In this document: piece by piece, positions 9,361 through 17,021 of the stretch
How the letters are laid out: the number at the start of each line of letters is the position of its first letter
Numbering within the stretch: position 1 is the stretch's first letter
Made by a program: the position numbers and the translations under genes
NCBI RefSeq assembly: GCF_051652165.1
Contig: NZ_JBOFTR010000015.1
Span: forward strand, 1 to 64,000
DNA: 64,000 nt
DNA from: Plesiomonas sp051652165
GTDB taxonomy: Bacteria > Pseudomonadota > Gammaproteobacteria > Enterobacterales > CAMTGL01
Direction of reading: 5' to 3'
The notes under the pieces: generated by a model
The model's database searches: none
Seen by the model: the letters and a program-made list of their open reading frames with translations, nothing else
What the model was told of the DNA's origin: nothing

Positions 9361-9388
9361 GAGAAAAGAGAAAAGAGAAAAGAGAAAA
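9361..9388. repeat. four tandem copies of GAGAAAA
   Basis: A 7-base unit is repeated four times without change between the convergent valS and deaD terminators. It is a simple-sequence tract, not inside any supported gene. The surrounding gap (9135-9601) otherwise holds only the two terminators. Confidence 0.85.
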
Positions 9389-9444
9389 AAATAAACGAGA
9401 CAGAGGGAAGAAGACACAGCAAACAAAAAAATCCCATACAAAGG

Positions 9445-9480
9445 ATAAAAAAATGCCGGTTTGCAATAAACAAACCGGCA
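9445..9480 (-). terminator. terminator of the rimP-deaD operon
   Basis: The ten-base stem TGCCGGTTTG / CAAACCGGCA is followed on the minus strand by seven Ts. It lies 120 bases after the deaD stop. Confidence 0.85.
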
Positions 9481-9601
9481 CTATGAATATGAATTATCGA
9501 GTATGCGTTGCCATTACCTATATCAATAACCTTGCACAGATAACAGCACTATCATGATGCGTAATATTCAACACACATCATGATCTTTTCGCTATTAATA
9601 A

Positions 9602-11494
9602 TTACTCTTTTGGTGCTGCTGGACGCTCGCGACGCTCACCGTTGTGGCTACGCTCACCGCTACGACGTTCGCCGTTACCAAAACCACCACGACGCTCACC
9701 ACCTTCACGACGAGGAGGACGATCACCACGTGGACGATCACCTTCGCGACGAGGAGGACGATCACCGCGCGGACGATCACCAGCCGGACGTGCAGTTGCT
9801 TCACCAACCAGTTGCATACGGATTGGTTTATTCAGAATGCGAGTACGGGTGAAATGATCCAGCAGATCAGTTGGCATACCACGTGGTAATTCAACCGTTG
9901 AATGCGAATCAAACAGCTTGATGTTACCGATATAACGGCTGCTCAAATCACCTTCGTTGGCAATTGCACCCACGATATGACGAACTTCAACACCATCTTC
10001 ACGACCTACTTCGATGCGATAAATATCCATCGGGCCTGCATCACGACGCTCACGACGCTCTGGACGATCGCCATCACGAGCACCTTCACGACGAGGACGG
10101 TCATCACGGCGACCATCACGACGACCACGATCATCACGATCACGGAACTCGCGACGCGGACGGCGATCCATAGCAGGCTCAGGAGGCAGGATCAGTTTAC
10201 GATCGCCTTGTGCCATCATCAGCAGAGCCGCTGACAAGTCAGCCATATCTTGATCTTCGCCCATCAAACCGGTCAACAGATCACGGTAAGCTGGCAAGTC
10301 ATGATGCTCAAGCTGCAGAGCAATCTTCGCTTTAAACTGCTCAATACGGCGTTGAGCCAACAGAGCGTTAGTTGGAAGATCCACCTCTGGAATGCTGACA
10401 TTCATTGTACGCTCAACGTTACGCAGCAGACGGCGCTCACGCGGTTCAACGAACAGCAGTGCACGACCGCTACGACCAGCACGACCAGTACGGCCGATAC
10501 GGTGTACGTAAGACTCTGCATCCAATGGAATATCGTAGTTTACAACCAAGCTGATACGCTCAACGTCCAGACCACGTGCTGCAACATCAGTTGCAATCAG
10601 AATGTCTAAACGGCCATTACGCAAGCGATCAAGTGTCTGTTCACGCAGTGGCTGAGTCATATCTCCGTTCAGAGCAGCACAGCTGTAACCGTGGCGCTCA
10701 AGAACCTCAGCTACATCTAATGTTGCAGTTCGGGTACGCACAAAGATGATTGCTGCATCAAAATCTTCTGATTCCAAGAAGCGAACCAGTGCATCATTCT
10801 TACTCATGCCATACACAGTCCAGTAATTCTGGGCAATGTTTGGTGTAGTACGAACGGCCGCCTGAATCTTCACTTCTTGCGGGTTTTTCATGAAACGGCG
10901 CGTAATGCGACGGATCGGGTCTGGCATAGTTGCAGAGAACAGCGCCGTTTGGTGCTCTTCTGGCAGCTCCGCCATAATAGTTTCAACATCTTCGATGAAG
11001 CCCATACGCAGCATTTCATCGGCTTCATCTAGAACCAGCCCTTTCAAGCCAGATAAGTCGAGCGTTCCGCGCTTGATATGATCAAGCAAACGACCCGGTG
11101 TACCCACAACAACTTGCGGGCCTTGACGCAGCGCACGCAACTGAATGTCGTAACGCTGACCACCGTACAGGGCCAACACACGGACACCGCTCATGTTTTT
11201 GGAAAATTCACCAAAAGCCTCAGACACCTGTACAGCCAGCTCACGAGTCGGCGCAAGTACTAGTACCTGAGGACGAGCTACTTCAGGCTGAATACGGGAT
11301 AATAACGGCAACGCAAACGCTGCTGTTTTACCACTACCGGTTTGAGCCATGCCCAGAACATCACGCCCTTCTAATAGGTGAGGAATACACGCCGCTTGAA
11401 TCGGCGACGGCTTTTCATAGCCCATACTTCCAATGGCGGTCAGGATCGGGGTTGGCAAACCCAGTTCAGCAAAAGTAGTCTCTAATTCAGCCAT
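9602..11494 (-). CDS. deaD: DEAD-box RNA helicase DeaD (CsdA)
   Basis: A 630-residue ATP-dependent RNA helicase that helps 50S ribosome assembly and RNA decay, above all in the cold. Motifs in order are the Q motif near residue 28, Walker A AQTGSGKT, PTREL, DEAD (VLDEADEML), SAT, ARGLD and HRIGRTGRAG. A RecA2 domain is followed by a dimerisation segment (about 370-430), an Arg/Asp-rich linker, the RNA-binding fold near 480-550 (DIYRIEVGREDGVEVRHIVGAIANEGD cut short here as DIYRIEVGRED) and an RG-rich tail with a 13-residue repeat. It is last in the operon, 156 bases after nlpI. The start lacks a strong ribosome binding site, as is common for cold-shock genes. Confidence 0.95.
   Translation of the reverse strand: MAELETTFAELGLPTPILTAIGSMGYEKPSPIQAACIPHLLEGRDVLGMAQTGSGKTAAFALPLLSRIQPEVARPQVLVLAPTRELAVQVSEAFGEFSKNMSGVRVLALYGGQRYDIQLRALRQGPQVVVGTPGRLLDHIKRGTLDLSGLKGLVLDEADEMLRMGFIEDVETIMAELPEEHQTALFSATMPDPIRRITRRFMKNPQEVKIQAAVRTTPNIAQNYWTVYGMSKNDALVRFLESEDFDAAIIFVRTRTATLDVAEVLERHGYSCAALNGDMTQPLREQTLDRLRNGRLDILIATDVAARGLDVERISLVVNYDIPLDAESYVHRIGRTGRAGRSGRALLFVEPRERRLLRNVERTMNVSIPEVDLPTNALLAQRRIEQFKAKIALQLEHHDLPAYRDLLTGLMGEDQDMADLSAALLMMAQGDRKLILPPEPAMDRRPRREFRDRDDRGRRDGRRDDRPRREGARDGDRPERRERRDAGPMDIYRIEVGREDGVEVRHIVGAIANEGDLSSRYIGNIKLFDSHSTVELPRGMPTDLLDHFTRTRILNKPIRMQLVGEATARPAGDRPRGDRPPRREGDRPRGDRPPRREGGERRGGFGNGERRSGERSHNGERRERPAAPKE
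9712..9789 (-). repeat. 39-base tandem repeat in the deaD 3' end
   Basis: Two near-identical 39-base units starting at 9712 and 9751 encode a repeated 13-residue Gly/Asp/Arg/Pro segment in the disordered DeaD tail. The repeat leaves several reading frames open on the opposite strand. Confidence 0.8.
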
Positions 11495-11650
11495 GACGTA
11501 GTCTCAATATAAAAAACGGGCATCAGTCTACATGAATTGGCGAGAAAATGCGCAAAGCATTTCAAGCAAAACTGTGAACTGACGCAATCACAATGACAAG
11601 ACGAGCGCAGTCATCACTGTAAAGTAATGACTGATACTCATAAAATTCAA

Positions 11651-12532
11651 TTAATTGGCTTCTGACGTATCGCCCTGTCCTAATAACAAAGACAGTTCAA
11701 GCATGGCATAACGGTTCTCCACAAAATTGTGGACATTATTTGCCATTGTCAGTTTAAAAAGGGATACCGCACCATTGACATCCCCTTTGCTTAGATAGCG
11801 TTTGCCTAAGTAGAAGTAAGCTTCACTTAGGTGCTCTGCCAGAGACGTGTTATCGGTGGAGTTATCCTGTAATCGACGCATAAACTCAGCTTCGGAAATG
11901 TCACCTAAATACAGTGCCACAATATTCCAGCCAGAGTTATCTCGGTTTGCAGCATTATATCGTTGCCGCAATGCCTTCAACGCCTCATCCTTGCTCTGTT
12001 CTGATTCTACCAGATAAAGCCATAAAACCCTAAAGGGATCGTCAGGATCATCTTGATAAAAAGCAAGTAAGTCTTCTCGAGCAAGTTTGTAACGGCCACC
12101 GTAATACAACGCAATACCCCGATTGAGTAAAGCGTAACGGTACTCAGGATCCAATTCCAGTACAGAGTCAAATGCCTCATATGCTGCATCAAACTGGCCT
12201 GACTGGGTAAAATACACGCCTAAGTAGTTGAAAACCTCAGGCATATCTTGGCGTAATGCCAATGCCTGAGTAAAATCATTACGAGCTAACGCTTGTAATC
12301 CGAGACTGTCATACAACACGCCACGTTCATACAATAATTGTGCTCGCTCTCCATCACTCAATGCCCTGCTAGAGAGTATTTGCTCCATGCGAGCCAGCAT
12401 GACTTCCTGTTGCAAGCTAGGTTGTAGTGGTATAGCGAGTACGGCACTTTGACGCCAGTCAAAGCCAGTGCTGCTACATCCAGTAAGCAACACTACCATT
12501 ACACCGCATACCCAGCGCGAGAATGGGTTCAT
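11651..12532 (-). CDS. nlpI: outer-membrane lipoprotein NlpI (TPR protein)
   Basis: A 293-residue lipoprotein. The signal peptide ends in the lipobox LLTGC, so Cys19 would be lipidated, and no Asp follows it, consistent with outer-membrane sorting. TPR repeats cover about residues 60-175 (LLYERGVLYDSLGLQALA, PEVFNYLGVYFTQSGQ, YALLNRGIALYYGG). In E. coli NlpI is the adaptor that brings the peptidoglycan endopeptidase MepS to the protease Prc. The ATG at 12532 has TAGGAG six bases upstream; a TTG two codons earlier is unlikely. It lies between pnp and deaD as in E. coli. Confidence 0.93.
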   Translation of the reverse strand: MNPFSRWVCGVMVVLLTGCSSTGFDWRQSAVLAIPLQPSLQQEVMLARMEQILSSRALSDGERAQLLYERGVLYDSLGLQALARNDFTQALALRQDMPEVFNYLGVYFTQSGQFDAAYEAFDSVLELDPEYRYALLNRGIALYYGGRYKLAREDLLAFYQDDPDDPFRVLWLYLVESEQSKDEALKALRQRYNAANRDNSGWNIVALYLGDISEAEFMRRLQDNSTDNTSLAEHLSEAYFYLGKRYLSKGDVNGAVSLFKLTMANNVHNFVENRYAMLELSLLLGQGDTSEAN

Positions 12533-12549
12533 TTCCAACTCCTAACCGC

Positions 12550-12579
12550 AAAAATCGGGATGGCATCCCGCCTCCCGAT
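12550..12579 (-). terminator. hairpin at the pnp 3' end, ahead of nlpI
   Basis: The stem CGGGAT / ATCCCG (12556-12570) runs into ATTTTTG on the minus strand, a terminator-like form. The same bases can instead pair as ATCGGGA (12554-12560) with TCCCGAT (12573-12579). The two pairings exclude each other, just upstream of the nlpI ribosome binding site. Confidence 0.6.
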
Positions 12580-12633
12580 ATTTTTACGAGATTGGCTTAT
12601 GCAATATTGGCCGTAACATGTAGTCAAACGGAT

Positions 12634-14751
12634 TTATTCAGCCGTAGGTTGTTGCTCTTCTGTCTGCTCAGAAGCCATTGCTTCTTTAATGCTCAGACGA
12701 ATACGACCTTGGCGATCAACTTCCAATACTTTAACGCGAACTTCCTGACCCATTTCTAGATAGTCAGAAACTTTTTCTACACGCTTATCGGTGATTTGAG
12801 AAATATGAACCAGGCCTTCTTTAGCGCCAACAACAGAAACAAAGGCACCAAAATCAACGATACGTGTCACTTTACCGGTATAAATGCGGTTAACTTCCAC
12901 ATCTGCAGTGATCTGCTCAATACGGGCAATAGCGCGCTTCGCTGCTTCGCCGTCAGCAGAAGCAATCTTCACGGTACCATCATCTTCAATTTCGATAGTT
13001 GTGCCGGTCTCTTCGGTCAGCGCACGGATTACCGCACCGCCTTTACCGATAACATCTTTGATCTTCTCAGGGCTGATCTTGATGGTATGGATGCGTGGTG
13101 CAAATTCAGAGATATCATTACGTGGAGTCAGAATGGCTTCTTCCATCACGTTCAGGATGTGCATACGAGCACCCTTAGCTTGATTCAATGCAATTTGCAT
13201 GATCTCGCGGGTGATACCTTCAATTTTGATATCCATTTGCAGTGCAGTCACACCACCACGGGTACCGGCAACTTTAAAGTCCATGTCACCCAGATGATCT
13301 TCATCACCCAAAATGTCAGACAATACAACAAAACGCTCATCTTCTTTGACTAAGCCCATTGCAATACCTGCAACAGAGGCTTTAACTGGCACACCTGCAT
13401 CCATCAGTGCTAAAGAAGCACCGCAAACTGATGCCATAGAAGAAGAACCGTTAGATTCAGTGATTTCAGACACAACACGCACGGTATACGGGAACTCAGC
13501 CGGTGACGGCATTACCGCAGCAACACCACGTTTTGCCAAACGGCCATGACCAATTTCACGACGCTTTGGTGAGCCCATCATGCCAGTTTCACCCACAGAG
13601 TACGGTGGGAAGTTATAGTGCAACATGAAACGATCGGTACGCTCACCGGTCAGCTCATCAATAGTTTGTGCATCACGCTCAGTACCCAGTGTTGCAGTCA
13701 CCAGTGCCTGTGTTTCACCACGGGTAAACAAGGCTGAACCATGAGTACGTGGTAATACGCCAGTACGAACATCAAGTGCACGAACCATATCGGGTTCACG
13801 ACCATCAATACGTGGTTCACCATTTAGAATGCTATCACGTACAACACGGTACTCAAGATCGCTCAATAATTCGCTGATTTCACCTGCATCACGTGTTTCA
13901 TCTTCTGCAACCAGTACGGCGGTTACGTCAGCTTTAATTGCTGCAACGTGTTCATAACGAACTTGTTTTTCTTTGATGCGGTAAGCGTCATTGATACGGG
14001 CCGTTGCCAGCTCAGCAATACGTGCCTTCAGTGGTGCATTAACTGCCGGCGCATGCCATTCCCACGGTGTAACATTCGCTTCAGCAACAAATGCTTTAAT
14101 GTTTTCAATCACAGTTTGCTGCTGGTCATGACCAAACACAACCGCGCCGAGCATTTGATCTTCGCTCAGAATATCGGCTTCTGATTCAACCATCAGTACT
14201 GCGTTATCTGTACCTGCAACAACCAGATCCAAACGGCTCACAGCCAGCTCATCCATTGTTGGGTTCAGTACATACTGATCATTGATATAACCTACGCGAG
14301 CTGCACCAATTGGGCCACTAAACGGAATACCTGACAGGGTCAGTGCAGCAGAAGCACCAATCATGGCAACGATATCTGGGCAGATTTGTGGGTTTACCGA
14401 TACAACGGTTGCTACAACCTGAACTTCATTCAGGAAGCCTTCTGGGAACAGAGGGCGGATTGGGCGGTCAATCAGGCGAGAAGTTAATGTTTCGCCTTCT
14501 GATGGACGACCTTCACGCTTAAAGAAACCACCTGGAATACGGCCAGCTGCGTAAGTACGCTCTTGATAATTAACAGTCAGTGGGAAAAAACTTTGGCCTG
14601 ATTTAGCCTCTTTTTTGCCAACAACTGTCACAAAAACACAAGTATCATCCATGCTGACCATCACGGCAGCCGTTGCTTGACGCGCCATAACACCGGTTTC
14701 AAGTGTAACGGTATGCTGGCCATACTTAAATTTGCGTACGATAGGATTCAC
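12634..14751 (-). CDS. pnp: polynucleotide phosphorylase
   Basis: A 705-residue 3'-to-5' phosphorolytic exoribonuclease, part of the RNA degradosome in E. coli. It has two RNase PH-like domains (about 1-210 and 310-545) joined by a helical domain. A KH domain with the GKGG loop (VIGKGGAVI) follows near 560, and an S1 domain (YTGKVTRIVDFGAFV) near 620-690. The length is close to E. coli PNPase (711). It follows rpsO, and its leader carries a long hairpin resembling the RNase III processing site through which PNPase represses its own mRNA in E. coli. Confidence 0.97.
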   Translation of the reverse strand: MNPIVRKFKYGQHTVTLETGVMARQATAAVMVSMDDTCVFVTVVGKKEAKSGQSFFPLTVNYQERTYAAGRIPGGFFKREGRPSEGETLTSRLIDRPIRPLFPEGFLNEVQVVATVVSVNPQICPDIVAMIGASAALTLSGIPFSGPIGAARVGYINDQYVLNPTMDELAVSRLDLVVAGTDNAVLMVESEADILSEDQMLGAVVFGHDQQQTVIENIKAFVAEANVTPWEWHAPAVNAPLKARIAELATARINDAYRIKEKQVRYEHVAAIKADVTAVLVAEDETRDAGEISELLSDLEYRVVRDSILNGEPRIDGREPDMVRALDVRTGVLPRTHGSALFTRGETQALVTATLGTERDAQTIDELTGERTDRFMLHYNFPPYSVGETGMMGSPKRREIGHGRLAKRGVAAVMPSPAEFPYTVRVVSEITESNGSSSMASVCGASLALMDAGVPVKASVAGIAMGLVKEDERFVVLSDILGDEDHLGDMDFKVAGTRGGVTALQMDIKIEGITREIMQIALNQAKGARMHILNVMEEAILTPRNDISEFAPRIHTIKISPEKIKDVIGKGGAVIRALTEETGTTIEIEDDGTVKIASADGEAAKRAIARIEQITADVEVNRIYTGKVTRIVDFGAFVSVVGAKEGLVHISQITDKRVEKVSDYLEMGQEVRVKVLEVDRQGRIRLSIKEAMASEQTEEQQPTAE

Positions 14752-14860
14752 GTGTTTTATCCTTAAATAGATGTCAACTCTCTAATGCGCTGTTCAGTAT
14801 ATCGAATATCTTCTGATCGCGCTTAGTCCTATCACCGCTATGGTCGAAAATAACTGCATT

Positions 14861-14917
14861 CTCGCGACTAACGGGAAGCGTTTTACTCCGTGTAAACGTT
14901 TCTCGTTAGCCGCGCGA
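14861..14917 (-). promoter_or_regulatory. long hairpin in the pnp leader (candidate RNase III site)
   Basis: CGCGACTAACGGGAAGCG (14863-14880) faces a near-perfect complement at 14898-14915. The pairing continues inward through TTTTAC / GTAAA, giving a stem of more than 20 base pairs upstream of pnp. E. coli has an RNase III-cleaved hairpin in this place that is central to PNPase autoregulation. The function here is inferred. The rest of the gap (14752-15116) holds no gene. Confidence 0.6.
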
Positions 14918-15069
14918 ACTCATGCAGAAGTCTTTCTTTTCGATTTCATTGCGGTGTATGAGTGTTCAACAACACTTTTATTGGTAATCGATACTCTTTG
15001 TTGTGTATTTAGCCATTGTTATGTAAATACGCACAGTATCGATTGTCTGTTGCAATATGCAGCGAGTTT

Positions 15070-15100
15070 AATAGAAGAAAGGGGCCGTAAGGCCCCTTTC
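15070..15100 (-). terminator. terminator-like hairpin after rpsO
   Basis: A perfect ten-base stem GAAAGGGGCC / GGCCCCTTTC with a four-base loop, just after the rpsO stop and followed by a moderately T-rich stretch on the minus strand. Partial read-through into pnp is expected from the E. coli operon. Confidence 0.75.
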
Positions 15101-15116
15101 CCGAATCTTTTCGCAA

Positions 15117-15386
15117 TTAGCGACGCAGACCCAGACGTGCGATCAGCGCAGTGTAACGCTCAACGTCTTTACGCTTCAGGTAATCAAGCAATTTACGACG
15201 CTGAGAAACCATACGCAGCAAACCACGACGACCATGGTGATCTTTTTTGTGTGCTGCAAAGTGGCCTTGCAGGTGGTTAATCTGTGCAGTCAGCAGTGCA
15301 ACTTGAACATCACTAGAACCGGTGTCTTTTTCATCACGACCAAATTCAGCAACAATTTTTGCAACAGCTTCAGTACTTAGAGACAT
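15117..15386 (-). CDS. rpsO: 30S ribosomal protein S15
   Basis: An 89-residue primary 16S rRNA-binding protein of the small-subunit platform, the same length as in E. coli. Family signatures are GSSDVQVALLTAQINHLQGH and the basic KKDHHGRRGLLRMVSQRRKLLDYL region (split by position: DHHGRRGLL, then RRKLLDYLK). AGGAG precedes the ATG. In E. coli S15 represses its own translation by binding its leader; I did not try to fold the pseudoknot here. Confidence 0.97.
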   Translation of the reverse strand: MSLSTEAVAKIVAEFGRDEKDTGSSDVQVALLTAQINHLQGHFAAHKKDHHGRRGLLRMVSQRRKLLDYLKRKDVERYTALIARLGLRR

Positions 15387-15537
15387 TGTACGCTCCTAAA
15401 AGCTTAATAAAGTTTCAATCACATGGCGCCGATCTCTAATTCAGCACCACAATAAGACTCAATATTCTAGCCTGACCATTAAAACAACGCAAGCAACAAG
15501 CGTGTATAGCACGGTTAAATTATTATCACGTTAAGGC

Positions 15538-16473
15538 TTAACTTACGATTAAACGACGAGGCGCTACACGACCTTGATCGTCAATATCTGCCATACCAAA
15601 AAACAGGTGTTCATCACCTTCGGTCATCCGCACCAGACCCGATGTTGGTGCCCCAGCAACTTGTACCGGCTGCCCTTGTTTAGCATATGCTGCAACAATG
15701 GCTGGCATATTCACTTCAGGGAAGTCTTGCACTGCGGTATCCATCGGTAACAGTAGCGGATCAAGTGTGATGCTTGGTGATGTTTCGGTTTCTTGCGCTT
15801 GCAGCAGCAGAGCTTCAAGTTGCTCAAGTGTCACCATGCGATCTTGCGGATATTTAGAGACGGCAAGGCGGCGCAGATAAATCACATGCGCACCACAGCC
15901 TAGCATTTCACCTAAATCATCCACGATAGTACGGATATACGTGCCTTTTGAGCAGTGTACTTCCAGCTCAACCTCATCCCCCTCAAAACGCACTAATGTG
16001 CATTCATAGATAGTGATTGGGCGAGACTCTCGCGGAATATCAATGCCTTGGCGAGCATACTCGTACAGAGGCTTACCCTGATACTTGAGTGCCGAGAACA
16101 TTGATGGCACTTGCTGGATCTCTCCATTAAAGTGCGTTAGTGCCTGTTGCAACTGAGTAAGCTCAACATTGACTGGGCGCTCACAAATCACTTCGCCATC
16201 AGCATCAGAGGTATTCGTGCGCTGTCCAAGCTTTGCTATCACACGGTATCGCTTATCGGAATCAAGCAGATACTGAGAGAATTTTGTCGCCTCACCAAAG
16301 CAAAGTGGCAACATCCCCGTCGCTAATGGATCGAGCGCACCGGTATGACCTGCTTTGTTAGCATTATAAAGACGTTTCACTTTCTGCAAGGCATCATTCG
16401 AGCTGATCCCTTGCGGCTTATCAAGCAACAAAATACCGTTAATATCGCGACCGCGACGACGTGGACGAGACAT
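15538..16473 (-). CDS. truB: tRNA pseudouridine-55 synthase
   Basis: A 311-residue enzyme that makes pseudouridine 55 in the T-loop of tRNAs. Motif II GHTGALDPLATG holds the catalytic Asp near residue 47. An RYRV strand, the GTYIRTIVDDLGE motif and a C-terminal PUA-like domain follow. The length matches E. coli TruB (314). Its ATG shares one base with the rbfA stop, so the two are translationally coupled. Confidence 0.95.
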   Translation of the reverse strand: MSRPRRRGRDINGILLLDKPQGISSNDALQKVKRLYNANKAGHTGALDPLATGMLPLCFGEATKFSQYLLDSDKRYRVIAKLGQRTNTSDADGEVICERPVNVELTQLQQALTHFNGEIQQVPSMFSALKYQGKPLYEYARQGIDIPRESRPITIYECTLVRFEGDEVELEVHCSKGTYIRTIVDDLGEMLGCGAHVIYLRRLAVSKYPQDRMVTLEQLEALLLQAQETETSPSITLDPLLLPMDTAVQDFPEVNMPAIVAAYAKQGQPVQVAGAPTSGLVRMTEGDEHLFFGMADIDDQGRVAPRRLIVS

Positions 16474-16904
16474 CAGATCTGCTCCCCATCCTGTGCTGCG
16501 GAGGCATCAGTATCACCGCTGGCTTCTGGCTCATCTTGACGACGACGGTTATCTTCTTTGATCACACTACTGACCAAATTTGACATCCGCATACCTTCAG
16601 TCAATGATTGATCGTACTCAAAACGCAGCTCTGGCACGATGCGCAGACGCATCGCTTTGCCCACTAAGGTACGAATATAGCCGGTTGAATCACGCAGTGA
16701 TTTTAAACCACTCGCAATGGCTTCGTTATCATCAAACAAAAAAGTAACAAAAACTTTGGCATATGCCAGATCGCGTGAAACTTCAACGCTAGAGACAGTG
16801 ACCATACCAATTTGCGGATTTTTAACTTCACGCTGCAAAATGATAGCCACTTCTTTTTGCAATTCTTGAGCAACACGCTTACTACGACCGAACTCTTTTG
16901 CCAT
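16473..16904 (-). CDS. rbfA: ribosome-binding factor A
   Basis: A 143-residue KH-fold protein that binds immature 30S subunits, aids 16S 5'-end maturation and is needed at low temperature. The family start MAKEFGRSKRVAQELQKE fixes the ATG at 16904; the open frame runs 18 codons further into a GC-rich hairpin. The tail after about residue 115 is acidic and disordered. It follows infB by 117 bases and overlaps truB by one base. Confidence 0.94.
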   Translation of the reverse strand: MAKEFGRSKRVAQELQKEVAIILQREVKNPQIGMVTVSSVEVSRDLAYAKVFVTFLFDDNEAIASGLKSLRDSTGYIRTLVGKAMRLRIVPELRFEYDQSLTEGMRMSNLVSSVIKEDNRRRQDEPEASGDTDASAAQDGEQI

Positions 16905-16922
16905 GGTCTTTTCCCCAGACAG

Positions 16923-16946
16923 ATTGGGGGGCGTAAGCCCCCCAAT
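16923..16946 (-). promoter_or_regulatory. GC-rich hairpin between infB and rbfA
   Basis: A perfect ten-base stem ATTGGGGGGC / GCCCCCCAAT with a four-base loop. On the minus strand it is followed by CTGTCTGGGGAAAAG, not a T-run, so it looks more like an mRNA-stabilising or processing structure than a strong terminator. Confidence 0.55.
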
Positions 16947-17021
16947 GGTATGTATCAATATAGCCTGTTAGTGGCTATACCGTGCAGAAGATCGTTGCAA
17001 AGTGCAACATCTACGCGGTGA

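Noticed and set aside
9247..9486. 79-residue plus-strand frame between valS and deaD
   Set aside because: It spans the valS terminator, the GAGAAAA repeat and the deaD terminator, and its Lys/Arg/Glu run comes from the repeat.
9580..9889. Open frames on the plus strand opposite the deaD 3' end
   Set aside because: They are low-complexity by-products of the Arg/Gly/Asp repeat in DeaD.
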